Assembly (NCBI RefSeq): GCF_009827325.1
Contig: NZ_WTYC01000002.1
Location: 310,001 to 374,000 of the forward strand
DNA from: Qipengyuania vulgaris
GTDB taxonomy: Bacteria > Pseudomonadota > Alphaproteobacteria > Sphingomonadales > Sphingomonadaceae
Length of the DNA: 64,000 nt
Reading direction: 5' to 3'
The notes under the pieces are model-generated. The model was not told where the DNA came from, searched no databases, and saw only the letters and a program-made list of their open reading frames with translations. The position numbers and the translations under genes are program-made. Shown here one piece after another: positions 16,731-25,982 of the stretch; the first letter of the stretch is position 1, and every line of letters starts with the position of its first letter.

Positions 16731-18146
16731 ATGGCGACAGACGATGCACGGCTGCTGATGCTGGTCGACGATGAACCCGCGCAGGCCCGCGTCATTTCGG
16801 GACTCGCAGGGCGCGAAGGCTGGCGGGTTCTGGTCATGGAAAGCTGCGAGGCGGCGCTGGAGGCGCTTTGCTCTGCCGACGGTTTCGAAGTCCATACCGT
16901 TCTCATCGACAACCGCGTTGCAGGGACGAACGCCTGCGATTTCATCCGTGCCGTGAAGAGCGAACGGCCCGAGATTGCAGTACTGATGCTTACTGCCAGT
17001 TCCTCCCCCCTCCTCGCGGTCGAAGCGATGCGCGCTGGTGCCAATGATTACCTCATCAAGCCGGTCGCGCCCGAACGACTGCTGGTCGCGCTCGACAGTA
17101 CGGCGCGGTTCACGGCGGCGCGGGACGAATTGCAGCCGCTGTCCGAAAAGCTCTCTCCCATTCTCGAATTCGACGCGATGGTGGGCACCGACACCCATTT
17201 TCGGACCGCCCTGGCTAAGGCTGCCACTGCGGCGCGCGGCCACGGACACGTCCTGATCGAAGGCGAAAGCGGCACCGGCAAGCAGATGCTGATGCAGACG
17301 ATCCAGCATTCCTCATCTCGCGCCAAAGCGCCGATGCGCCATGTCCATTGCGCGGGGTTGCCGCAGACAACGCTCGAATCCCTCCTTTTCGGCCACGAGA
17401 AAGGCGCGATTGCCGGGGCTTTCGACCGACAGGAAGGCGCCCTTGCTGCTTGCGATACGGGTACGGTCCTGCTGGCCGGCATCGATGCCCTGCCCATAGA
17501 GATACAGGATCGGCTGGCGGAAGTTCTGGACAGCGGCATCGTCCGCCCGACCGGGGCTGCACACGGCTTTCGGATCGACGTCCGCATCCTAGCTGCATCG
17601 CGCAGGCCGCTCGAGATGCTGGTGGAGGACGGGCGATTTTCCGCTGCCCTCCAGGAAAAGCTCTCCGCCACCCGCATCGTCATGCCTCCGCTGCGGGAGC
17701 GGGCCGGAGACATCCCCGCCCTCACCCGCTATTTCCTGTCAGGCATCGGCGAGCTGGAAGGCATGAGCCGGCACTCCATCGCCGACAGCGGCCTGTCGCT
17801 CCTGGAAGCCTACGACTGGCCGGGCAATGTCGGCCAGCTGCAGACAGTGCTGTTCCGCGCCTGCGTCCACGAACGCCGGGAATCGCTCACCGCCCACAGC
17901 TTCCCGCACCTTGCCGAAATGCTCGGCGATGCCGACCGGGGCGAGAGCAAGACGCGCGGCCTCGGTGTGCTTCTCTACGAAGACGACGGCAATATCCGCC
18001 CGCTGGAAGAAATCGAGGCCGATGTAATCCGCCTCGCCATCGGACACTATCGCGGCAAGATGACCGAAGTCGCCCGTCGCCTCGGCATCGGGCGCTCCAC
18101 GCTCTATCGCAAGCTCAGCGAACTGGGCATCGACAACGCGGCCTGA
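16731..18146 (+). CDS. NtrC-family response regulator with degenerate AAA+ domain
   Basis: A 471-residue protein with three domains: a receiver (about 1-120; acidic pair in MLVDDEP, phospho-Asp in VLIDNRV, Lys in YLIKPV), a sigma-54-activator-type AAA+ domain (about 150-375) and a Fis-type helix-turn-helix (EVARRLGIGRSTLYRKLSEL). Walker A GESGTGKQ (near 178) is kept. The sigma-54 contact loop GAFTGA reads GAIAGA, and the Walker B Asp-Glu is replaced by Ala-Gly (LLAGIDALP, near 246). The putative sensor I Asn and the arginine of the GRFREDL motif are also changed. It probably binds DNA without sigma-54-dependent ATP-driven activation. No cognate kinase is adjacent. Confidence 0.88.
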   Translation: MATDDARLLMLVDDEPAQARVISGLAGREGWRVLVMESCEAALEALCSADGFEVHTVLIDNRVAGTNACDFIRAVKSERPEIAVLMLTASSSPLLAVEAMRAGANDYLIKPVAPERLLVALDSTARFTAARDELQPLSEKLSPILEFDAMVGTDTHFRTALAKAATAARGHGHVLIEGESGTGKQMLMQTIQHSSSRAKAPMRHVHCAGLPQTTLESLLFGHEKGAIAGAFDRQEGALAACDTGTVLLAGIDALPIEIQDRLAEVLDSGIVRPTGAAHGFRIDVRILAASRRPLEMLVEDGRFSAALQEKLSATRIVMPPLRERAGDIPALTRYFLSGIGELEGMSRHSIADSGLSLLEAYDWPGNVGQLQTVLFRACVHERRESLTAHSFPHLAEMLGDADRGESKTRGLGVLLYEDDGNIRPLEEIEADVIRLAIGHYRGKMTEVARRLGIGRSTLYRKLSELGIDNAA

Positions 18147-18272
18147 GCTTGGCAAAATGCGGCCACGCATTCGAGGAGCAAGTCAGGTGAACTAAGGCAA
18201 CCGCCACGGCGGATATCCATGGGCCCATTTTTGGTCCGATCTGCCACACCTGAATCTCCCGAAGGTTACGAT

Positions 18273-19052
18273 ATGCAAAAACTGAAAGACTCGCGGTGCG
18301 TGGTCACCGGCGGTGCCCGCGGTATTGGCAAAGCGGTTTGTGCCGCATTCGCCGAAGAGGGCGCGCACGTCGTGCTGACCGATATCGATGAAGCCGAAGG
18401 TAGGAAAGTGGCCGAAGAGACTGGCTGCGAATTCGCGAAGCTGGATGTCTCCAGCGAAGCCGACTGGGCCGCTTTTGCCGAACGTTTCCCCGCCATCGAC
18501 GTGCTGGTCAACAACGCCGGCATCACCGGGTTCGAGGACGGCCCCGCCGCGCACGATCCGGAGAATGCCAGCCTCGCCGAATGGCACCGCGTCCACGCGG
18601 TCAACACCGACGGCTGCTTCCTCGGCTGCCGCTATGCCCTGCGCGCCATGAAGGCGACAGGCGAAGGATCGATCATTAACATGTCCTCGCGATCCGGCCT
18701 CGTCGGCATACCCGGCGCCGCGGCCTATGCGGCAAGCAAGGCAGCGATGCGCAATCATACCAAGTCGGTGGCACTCTATGCTGCGCAGCAGGGCCGGAAA
18801 ATCCGCTGCAACTCGGTCCATCCCGCAGCAATCCTCACCCCGATCTGGGAGCCGATGCTGGGCGATGGGCCCGATCGCAATGCGAAAATGGCGCAGCTGG
18901 TCGCGGACACGCCGCTCAAACGCTTCGGCACGGTGGAAGAGGTCGCCGCGCTATGCGTCTACCTCGCATCTCCCGAAAGCGCCTACATGACGGGTGCCGA
19001 ACTCACGCTCGATGGCGGTCTGCTGGCGGGAAGCGCCGCTTCACCCGGTTAG
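18273..19052 (+). CDS. short-chain dehydrogenase/reductase (SDR) family oxidoreductase
   Basis: A 259-residue classical SDR. Cofactor motif TGGARGIG (about 11-18), Asp in DIDEAEG suggesting NAD(H), NNAG near residue 80, catalytic Ser in INMSSRSG, and Tyr-x-x-x-Lys in [10 protein letters not shown]. The ATG at 18273 follows GAAGG and gives the usual N-terminus; an open extension of 18 codons upstream is not family-like. The 3' end overlaps the convergent folP gene by 4 bp. Substrate unknown; cyclohexanol or hydroxysteroid-type dehydrogenases share this pattern. Confidence 0.88.
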   Translation: MQKLKDSRCVVTGGARGIGKAVCAAFAEEGAHVVLTDIDEAEGRKVAEETGCEFAKLDVSSEADWAAFAERFPAIDVLVNNAGITGFEDGPAAHDPENASLAEWHRVHAVNTDGCFLGCRYALRAMKATGEGSIINMSSRSGLVGIPGAAAYAASKAAMRNHTKSVALYAAQQGRKIRCNSVHPAAILTPIWEPMLGDGPDRNAKMAQLVADTPLKRFGTVEEVAALCVYLASPESAYMTGAELTLDGGLLAGSAASPG

Positions 19053-20161
19053 TCCGGCAAATCCCCGAAATCGGTCAGCGCCGCATCGCGCAAGCCGCGC
19101 CAGACATTACGCGCCTGAACGGTTTCGGGGACATCATGGACGCGGTGCAGCTGGACCCCCGCATCCATCCCCTTGAGCGCCAGTGCGACACTGCCGCCGA
19201 GCCGCTGGTCTGCCCCCGCCTCGTTGGACAAAGCCCCGATCATCCGCTTGCGGCTCGCGCCGAGCAGCAGCGGATGGCCGAGCGCATGGAACAGCGGCAG
19301 GGCATTGATGAGCGCGAGATTATCGGCAACGCTCTTGCCGAAGCCGATGCCGGGATCGAGCAGCATGCGACTGGCTTCGATGCCCGCCTCCAGCGCAGCA
19401 TCGCGGCGTTTGCGAAGCTCGTCGAAGACGTCGAACACTACGTTCGTATAGTCTCCGCCCTCGTGCAAATCCTCGCCGTTACCGGGCGCGTGCATCAGGA
19501 TGACCGGGCAGCCGGCCTTGGCAACCATCTCCGCCGCGCGCGGATCGTAGGTGAGGCCCGAGACGTCGTTGATAAGGCTCGCCCCGGCACCCAGCGCGGC
19601 CTCCATCACAGCCGCTTTGCGCGTGTCCACGCTGACCGCAGCGCCCATCGCGGCGCACATCTCGATCGCGGGAACGACCCGTTCGATCTCGTCGCCTTCC
19701 CACACAGCTTTCGCGCCCGGCCGCGTGCTTTCGCCGCCCACGTCGATGATCGCCGCCCCCGCTTCGAGCATGCGCGCGGCCTGTTCGCGCTGAACGTCGG
19801 GTTTATCCATGAACTCGCCGCCGTCGCTGAAACTGTCGGGGGTGACGTTGAGGATGCCCATCACCTGCGGCTGGTCGAGCCGGATGGTGCGCTCCCCCAG
19901 TTCGAGCGCCGGATGCGCCAGCGTGAGATTGGCCCATTGCTGCTCCGCATCTGCAGCCACTTCGTCGGGAAGTTGCCCCATCAGCTCCGCGATCGTGTCG
20001 GGCGCAGCAAGCCAGCGTTCGACGATCCGGCCATCGCGGCGCAGCACCACCGCAAAGCGGCTGGCATAAACCATCCCGCCGCCCAGCCGGATGGCATTGC
20101 CATGTTCCGATTGGGGTCCGGGGGCGAAGCCGATAGGGCGGATGTAAATGCGGTCGTTCAT
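19049..20161 (-). CDS. folP: dihydropteroate synthase with N-terminal extension
   Basis: Makes 7,8-dihydropteroate from p-aminobenzoate and hydroxymethyl-dihydropterin diphosphate in folate synthesis; target of sulfonamides. The TIM-barrel core starts near residue 99 with MGILNVTPDSFSDGG and has IIDVGGESTRPGA, VSVDTRKA, LINDVSGLTYD and DPGIGFGKS. At 370 residues it is about 90 longer than the usual enzyme; the extra N-terminal part (1-98) is a separate small domain of unknown role. The ATG at 20161 lies next to a 306-bp intergenic region with a periodic repeat array. Confidence 0.93.
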   Translation of the reverse strand: MNDRIYIRPIGFAPGPQSEHGNAIRLGGGMVYASRFAVVLRRDGRIVERWLAAPDTIAELMGQLPDEVAADAEQQWANLTLAHPALELGERTIRLDQPQVMGILNVTPDSFSDGGEFMDKPDVQREQAARMLEAGAAIIDVGGESTRPGAKAVWEGDEIERVVPAIEMCAAMGAAVSVDTRKAAVMEAALGAGASLINDVSGLTYDPRAAEMVAKAGCPVILMHAPGNGEDLHEGGDYTNVVFDVFDELRKRRDAALEAGIEASRMLLDPGIGFGKSVADNLALINALPLFHALGHPLLLGASRKRMIGALSNEAGADQRLGGSVALALKGMDAGVQLHRVHDVPETVQARNVWRGLRDAALTDFGDLPD

Positions 20162-20467
20162 ACGGAGAATTCTACTGCAAGCCGAGACCTTGACCGGGTG
20201 TTACACGGTCCAGGGGCAAAAACAGTCGGCTTATGGGAAAAACCGTCAGCTTGTGGAAATAAGCGTCGGCTTGTCCACCCGATCTGACAGCTTGCCTTGG
20301 GCAGCCTGTCGGCTTGCACTGTTTCATGCGCAAACGGGTGCGGCGATGGTCGCCCACAGGGCGGAAGAAGGGCATTTCGGTCATGGCTCTGGCGGTAGCG
20401 TGTTGCGGCGGAGTAGGACAGCCGCTCACTCAAGATGGATCCGAGGTGACAGGGATTTGCCCTTACC
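20162..20467. other. 306-bp intergenic region between folP and ccrM
   Basis: No convincing gene is found in this gap. Open frames here lack family features and ribosome sites. The part next to folP holds five near-identical 9-mers spaced 20-22 bp (listed separately) and one copy in the opposite orientation at 20178-20186 (CAAGCCGAG). The right part, next to the ccrM stop, shows no clear terminator. Confidence 0.7.
20225..20316 (+). repeat. five direct repeats GTCRGCTTG at 20-22-bp spacing upstream of folP
   Basis: Copies start at 20225 (GTCGGCTTATGG), 20245 (GTCAGCTTGTGG), 20265 (GTCGGCTTGTCC), 20286 (GACAGCTTGCC) and 20308 (GTCGGCTTGCA). Spacing is 20, 20, 21 and 22 bp, about two helical turns, so all copies would face the same side of the DNA. 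The array lies 64-156 bp upstream of the folP ATG. Confidence 0.75.
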
Positions 20468-21670
<1,203 letters not shown>

Positions 21671-21695
21671 TTAGGCAGGCTCTCTAAAGATGGTG

Positions 21696-21703
21696 TTAAC
21701 CAT
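21696..21703 (+). promoter_or_regulatory. CtrA-type half-site TTAACCAT upstream of ccrM
   Basis: TTAACCAT matches the strong half-site bound by CtrA in Caulobacter-type bacteria. It lies 92-99 bp upstream of the ccrM ATG. The second half TTAA at the usual 7-bp spacing is absent, so this would be a half-site only. Confidence 0.5.
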
Positions 21704-21856
21704 GTGAGAACGAAACGAGTCCCCCACCAGATGTTGAGTCCGCCTAGTTCGCGCAGGCTCCAGATGGTGGGGTGTGGCCCAATGGACTCATTTCCCATTC
21801 CGAATTTCTGCCCCTGTGCTAGCTTCGCGCGGGGTCGCCTCTGGTGGGAGGCTGGC

Positions 21857-22612
21857 ATGGCATTGAAAGTAATCGACGCAGGCGTTGGACGCACAGCGAC
21901 CTTCACGATGAAATTCGCACTCGAACATATCGGAATGGGTCCTTGTTTTCACATGGCGGAGCTCTTCGCCGATGTCCGCCGGCAGGTGCCGCTGTGGCTG
22001 GATGCGATCGAGGGCAGGCCCGACTGGGACGAAATCTTCCGCGGGTTCCATTCCACGGTCGATTATCCCTCTGCCTCCTACTGGCGCGAACTGGCGGCAT
22101 ATTACCCGGACGCGAAAGTGGTGCTGACCACACGCGATGCGGACAGCTGGTTCGAATCGGTGAGCGAGACGATTTTCTCCGATGCCATGCAGGCGCATCT
22201 TGTCGGCACGCCGATGGGCGCCATGATGAAGGGCGCGATATTCGACCATTTCGAGGGCGGCGATATCCACGACCGGGCATACATGACCGACTGGTTCGAA
22301 AAGCGGAATGCCGAAGTTATTGCCAGCCTGCCCGCAGAGCGCCTGCTCGTCTTCCACCCGAAGGACGGGTGGGAACCTCTCTGCCGCTTTCTCGAAGTCC
22401 CGGTCCCGCCCGAACCCTTTCCCCGCGTGAACAGCCGCGACGAGCTTTCGGCAGCGAACGAGCAGGAAGGCGGAATGGCAAAGAGCGAAGACGCGGCCGA
22501 GAGCTTCGGCAAGGCCTATATCGAGACGCTGCGCGCCAAGGCTTTTGCAGCTTCGGGAATCTATTCGGCGGAACGTGCTTGCTCCGGGGCAGCCGACCTT
22601 GCCGCAACTTGA
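21857..22612 (+). CDS. sulfotransferase-like protein (Sulfotransfer_4 type)
   Basis: A 251-residue cytoplasmic protein with the N-terminal phosphate-binding pattern GVGRTATFTMKFALE (about 8-22) and the following GMGPCFHMAEL, typical of the sulfotransferase_4 family. VVLTTRDADSWFESV (about 93-107) corresponds to the 3'-phosphate-binding segment of PAPS-dependent enzymes. The ATG at 21857 is preceded by GGGAGG at 6 bp spacing. Family members are common in alphaproteobacteria and fungi; acceptor substrates are unknown. Start codon upstream alternatives lie in the ccrM regulatory region and are unlikely. Confidence 0.8.
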   Translation: MALKVIDAGVGRTATFTMKFALEHIGMGPCFHMAELFADVRRQVPLWLDAIEGRPDWDEIFRGFHSTVDYPSASYWRELAAYYPDAKVVLTTRDADSWFESVSETIFSDAMQAHLVGTPMGAMMKGAIFDHFEGGDIHDRAYMTDWFEKRNAEVIASLPAERLLVFHPKDGWEPLCRFLEVPVPPEPFPRVNSRDELSAANEQEGGMAKSEDAAESFGKAYIETLRAKAFAASGIYSAERACSGAADLAAT

Positions 22613-22734
22613 GGTAGTGCGGCGCGAGGTCTAAACTCGGTTCACAAGAAGGTCTTCTGATCGACCCTCTACCCTGAACATTCCTATCGCAGGTTATAAC
22701 AAAAAGGCTCGCCAACCTGCCGGGAGAGCCCTGT

Positions 22735-22989
22735 ATGCCTCAGTATCGCCTCAAATACTCAGATTCCGTCCACAGCGTCGAGAGCATCTATTTCGAAGCG
22801 CGCACGCTTGGCGGAGCCTTGGACATCGCCAGGAAAAGTGCCCTCGGCGAATGGGCCGAGCTGTCCGAAGACGGACGCCCCGTATGCTCGCTGGAACTGG
22901 TTTCCGACGATGGCGTATGGCTGGTCGGCGCACCCGATTGCCGAAGCGCCATCCAGCGGATCGAAATCCCGAACCCCCAGCCTTCCTGA
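22735..22989 (+). CDS. small conserved-looking protein, unknown
   Basis: An 84-residue soluble protein with no Cys-rich motif, signal or membrane segment except one Cys in RPVCSLELV and one in PDCRSAIQR. It reads as a compact alpha/beta fold. The start ATG has GGGAGAG upstream at 6 bp. It ends 11 bp before the convergent rnhB stop. Codon use matches neighbours. I do not recognise a family. Many alphaproteobacteria carry short proteins of this style; function unassigned. Confidence 0.65.
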   Translation: MPQYRLKYSDSVHSVESIYFEARTLGGALDIARKSALGEWAELSEDGRPVCSLELVSDDGVWLVGAPDCRSAIQRIEIPNPQPS

Positions 22990-23000
22990 GCACGCACGCC

Positions 23001-23627
23001 TCAGGCGAAAAGGTCCGCCTGAGCCACGGGCGCGAAGCTGCGGCGGTGGAGCGGCGTCGGGCCGTGGAGGCGCAGCGCTTCCATGTGTTCCTTCGAGCCG
23101 TAACCCTTGTTCCGGTCCCATCCGTAGTGCGGATGGTTCAGGGCGGCTTGCACCATCAGCCGGTCGCGATATTCCTTGGCGAGGATGGATGCGGCGGAGA
23201 TGCAGGCTTCCTTGCCGTCACCCCCCACGATCGCCCGCGCCGGCCAGCGCCATTCGCTGCGGCGGCCGGCCGGCGTGAGGTTGCCGTCGATCAGCACCTC
23301 CACCGGCTCGCAATTCAGCGCCTCGATCACCCGCTGGGTGGCCAGGGTCATGGCAAGCATGGTCGCGCCGAAAATATTGAGCCGGTCGATCTCTTCCGGG
23401 CCCACCACTGCCAGTCCCCATGCGCAGCGGCGCTGGATTTGCGGCTCCAGCGTGGAACGTCGCGCCGCCGAAAGTTTTTTCGAATCATCAAGGCCGCCGG
23501 GACAGGGCTTGCAAAGAACCACGGCGGCAGCGACTACAGGCCCGGCCAAGGGGCCGCGTCCGGCCTCGTCCACCCCCACCACGAGCGGGGCGTCGCGAAG
23601 TCCATTTTCGGGAGTTGAAGCGAACAT
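23001..23627 (-). CDS. rnhB: ribonuclease HII
   Basis: Cleaves the RNA strand at ribonucleotides embedded in DNA, starting ribonucleotide excision repair. A 208-residue enzyme with the catalytic Asp-Glu in GVDEAGRGPLAGPVVAAAV (residues about 18-36), Asp in LIDGNLTP and Asp in VGGDGKEACISAASILAKEYRD. DSKKLSAARR and HYGWDRNKGYGS are also family hallmarks. The chosen ATG (MFASTPENG) lies in a CATG shared with the start of the divergent sugar dehydrogenase gene. Ribosome site is weak, so a start a few codons in cannot be excluded. Confidence 0.92.
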   Translation of the reverse strand: MFASTPENGLRDAPLVVGVDEAGRGPLAGPVVAAAVVLCKPCPGGLDDSKKLSAARRSTLEPQIQRRCAWGLAVVGPEEIDRLNIFGATMLAMTLATQRVIEALNCEPVEVLIDGNLTPAGRRSEWRWPARAIVGGDGKEACISAASILAKEYRDRLMVQAALNHPHYGWDRNKGYGSKEHMEALRLHGPTPLHRRSFAPVAQADLFA

Positions 23628-24810
23628 GAAGCGTATACCGATCCTTGCCGCCACCCTATCGCCGCTGCTGATGGCTGCAAGCTGCGGCGGTTCTTCATCC
23701 ACCATTGGTGGGGGCGATCCCGTATCGACTCCGTCGCCATCGCCCGGCGCGTTCGACGGAAATTTCGCAATGGCCGAACACGGTACCTTCGACGAACCGT
23801 GGGCTTCGGCCTTCATTCCCGGCACTTCGATGCTGTTCATCACCGAAAAGCCGGGCACAGCGAAAATCTACGATACGCAGGACGAGCGCCTGATCACCGT
23901 CAGCGGCTTGCCGCAGGTCGATTACGGCGGCCAGGGCGGCCTCGGCGACGTGGCTTTCCTGCCATCCGAAAGCTCGGCTACGGTGGCGGAGCGGACCATT
24001 TACCTGAGTTGGGCGGAAGCCGGGAGCGGCGATACGCGCGGTGCAGTCGTCGGGCGCGGGCAACTGGTCTGCGCCGAGGCAAATGCCTGCACCATCCAAG
24101 GCCTCGACGTGCTCTGGCGCCAGACACCCAAGGTGACGGGGCGCGGCCACTATTCGCATCGCATCGTCTTCAGCCCTGACGAACAGTACATGTTCGTTTC
24201 CAGCGGCGACCGGCAGAAGAAGACCCCTGCGCAGGACACGTCGAACACGCTCGGCAGCATCGTACGGCTCAATCTCGACGGTTCGGCCGCCGCCGGCAAT
24301 CCACTGGCCAGCGAGGGCAGCCCGTCGGACGAAATCTGGGCATACGGAACGCGCAACATCCTGAGTTTGGATTTCGACGATCAGGGACGCCTGTGGGAAA
24401 TCGAACACGGCCCGCAGGGCGGTGACGAGCTCAACCTGGTCGAGCGCGGCGCGAATTACGGCTGGCCCGTCCGCTCCAACGGCATCAATTACGATGGCAG
24501 CGATATTCCGGACCATTCGGCCGATGACGGGTTCACCAAGCCGGTCATCAGCTGGACCCCGGTGATCGCGCCGGGCAACATGATCTTCTACGGCGGCGAT
24601 CTGTTCTCGGGCATGGACGGCGATCTGATCGTGGCCGGGCTGAAGACGCAGGCACTGATCCGGATCGGCTTCGACGGCACCAATGCCCGCGAAGTCGCGC
24701 GCTATGACATGGGCGAACGTATCCGTCAGGTGGTCCATGGACCCGATGGCGCGCTCTGGGTGCTGGAAGACGGCGAAGGCGGGCGGCTGCTGGAACTTCG
24801 CCCCGAGTAA
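23626..24810 (+). CDS. PQQ-dependent sugar dehydrogenase, lipoprotein
   Basis: A 394-residue beta-propeller of the glucose/sorbosone dehydrogenase family. The signal peptide ends in the lipobox MAASC (Cys near residue 20), so it is probably an outer- or inner-membrane-anchored periplasmic protein. Propeller motifs are VDYGGQGGLGDVAF, GRGHYSHRIVFSP, EIEHGPQGGDELNLVERGANYGWP and SWTPVIAPGNMIFY. These include the His, Arg and Asp/Glu positions that bind PQQ and Ca in soluble glucose dehydrogenase. The ATG at 23626 has GGGAG upstream. It diverges from rnhB with start codons overlapping in one CATG. Confidence 0.88.
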   Translation: MKRIPILAATLSPLLMAASCGGSSSTIGGGDPVSTPSPSPGAFDGNFAMAEHGTFDEPWASAFIPGTSMLFITEKPGTAKIYDTQDERLITVSGLPQVDYGGQGGLGDVAFLPSESSATVAERTIYLSWAEAGSGDTRGAVVGRGQLVCAEANACTIQGLDVLWRQTPKVTGRGHYSHRIVFSPDEQYMFVSSGDRQKKTPAQDTSNTLGSIVRLNLDGSAAAGNPLASEGSPSDEIWAYGTRNILSLDFDDQGRLWEIEHGPQGGDELNLVERGANYGWPVRSNGINYDGSDIPDHSADDGFTKPVISWTPVIAPGNMIFYGGDLFSGMDGDLIVAGLKTQALIRIGFDGTNAREVARYDMGERIRQVVHGPDGALWVLEDGEGGRLLELRPE

Positions 24811-24859
24811 GCCAAAATTGATCGACAGCCATGGGCCGCGCTTCTAAGCGGCGCGGCCC

Positions 24860-25405
24860 ATGGCGACTCTCGTTCCCCTGTCCGCGGTCGATGCCGCATT
24901 GCTCGAGCAACTGCTCGACGCCGCTTTCGGCGACGGACGTCATGCACGCACCGCCTACCGCATTCGCGAAGGCGTGGAATGGCTGCCCGGCCTCAGCTTC
25001 GCCGCGCTCGACGAGGACGATTACCTGGCAGGCTCGATCCAGCTCTGGCCGGTCGCGCTCACCGATCCGAAGGGCCGCCCCCATCCGCTGATCATGGTCG
25101 GACCGGTGGCAGTGATGCCCGGCCGGCAGGGTGAGGGCTTCGGCAAGGCACTGATGGCCGCGAGCCTCGGGGCGATCGACGCGGCATTCGAGGACGGCGC
25201 CCCGCCCTATCCGCAGGTGATGATCGGCGATCCGGATTATTACGACCGCTGGGGCTTCACCGCCGAACATACCGGCGGCTGGCACTGCCCCGGCCCGTTC
25301 GATCGCCACCGGCTGCTTCTGCGCACCGGGAACCCGGCGATCCTGCCCGGCGAGGGGATGCTCGGTCCCTGGACGCCGGAGACGAGCGAACACTTGGCGA
25401 AATAG
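24860..25405 (+). CDS. GNAT family N-acetyltransferase
   Basis: A 181-residue acetyltransferase-fold protein. Motif A, which binds acetyl-CoA, reads MVGPVAVMPGRQGEGFGKALM (V-x-P-x(5)-G-x-G-x-G/A) near residues 76-96. YYDRWGFTAEH lies near 130 and matches the C-terminal motif of YhbS-like proteins. It starts 49 bp after the sugar dehydrogenase and heads a rightward run of small genes (DUF1285, Nudix, CCA). Substrate unknown. Confidence 0.85.
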   Translation: MATLVPLSAVDAALLEQLLDAAFGDGRHARTAYRIREGVEWLPGLSFAALDEDDYLAGSIQLWPVALTDPKGRPHPLIMVGPVAVMPGRQGEGFGKALMAASLGAIDAAFEDGAPPYPQVMIGDPDYYDRWGFTAEHTGGWHCPGPFDRHRLLLRTGNPAILPGEGMLGPWTPETSEHLAK

Positions 25406-25433
25406 CCGCGCTCTGCCATCGGTCTTCCTACCG

Positions 25434-25982
25434 ATGGTCTATACTCCGCCCCCAGAACTCGCCGGAATGTCGCTCGCCCAGATTGCCGAGGCGGTGGCCG
25501 AACGCCGCCTGCCTCCGGTAGAGCAGTGGTCCCCCGACAATGTCGACGACAGCCACATGAAGATTGAGGCGGACGGGACATGGCTTCATGACGGCAGCCC
25601 GATCAATCGCTCCGCGATGGTGCGCGCCTTTTCAGGCCTGCTCAACCGCGAGGATGACGGCAGCTACTGGCTGGTCGTGCCCTATCAGAAGCTCTCCATC
25701 GAAGTGGAGGACGCGTGTTTCATCGCGACCGACGTGAGCCGCAAGGACGGCGATCTGGCCTTTCGCCTCAACACCGACGAACTGGTGGTGGCCGGACCGG
25801 ACAACCGGATTCGCGCGGCAGGCGATCCCGAACAGCCTGCGCTTTACGTCCACGTCCGGCGCGGCTGCGAAGCGCGGCTTGACCGTTCGACCTACGAACA
25901 GCTTGCGAGAATCGCGCTGGCTGAGGGCGAGGACTGGACCGTAACAAGCGGCGGGGAGAGCTTCTCGCTCCTGCCGGAATGA
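25434..25982 (+). CDS. DUF1285 domain protein
   Basis: A 182-residue cytoplasmic protein matching DUF1285. Typical features are WHDG-like segment TWLHDGSPINRSAMVRAFSG (about 46-65), REDDGSYWLVVPYQKLSIEVEDACF, and the C-terminal YVHVRRGCEARLDRSTYEQL. Structures in the family are two small beta-rich domains with a possible ligand cleft; function unknown. It overlaps the Nudix hydrolase by 4 bp (ATGA) in an order often kept in alphaproteobacteria: DUF1285, CoA pyrophosphatase, CCA enzyme. Confidence 0.88.
   Translation: MVYTPPPELAGMSLAQIAEAVAERRLPPVEQWSPDNVDDSHMKIEADGTWLHDGSPINRSAMVRAFSGLLNREDDGSYWLVVPYQKLSIEVEDACFIATDVSRKDGDLAFRLNTDELVVAGPDNRIRAAGDPEQPALYVHVRRGCEARLDRSTYEQLARIALAEGEDWTVTSGGESFSLLPE

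Noticed and set aside
20245-20263. Second DnaA box near TTGTGGAAATAAG
   Set aside because: Two mismatches to the 9-bp consensus; it is better explained as part of the periodic repeat.
18953-20287. 444-codon plus-strand open frame across folP
   Set aside because: Antisense to folP, which has all dihydropteroate synthase motifs.
20225-20316. CRISPR-like array upstream of folP
   Set aside because: Repeat units are only about 9 bp and imperfect, with period 20-22 bp; there are no cas genes, so it is treated as a regulatory-type array.
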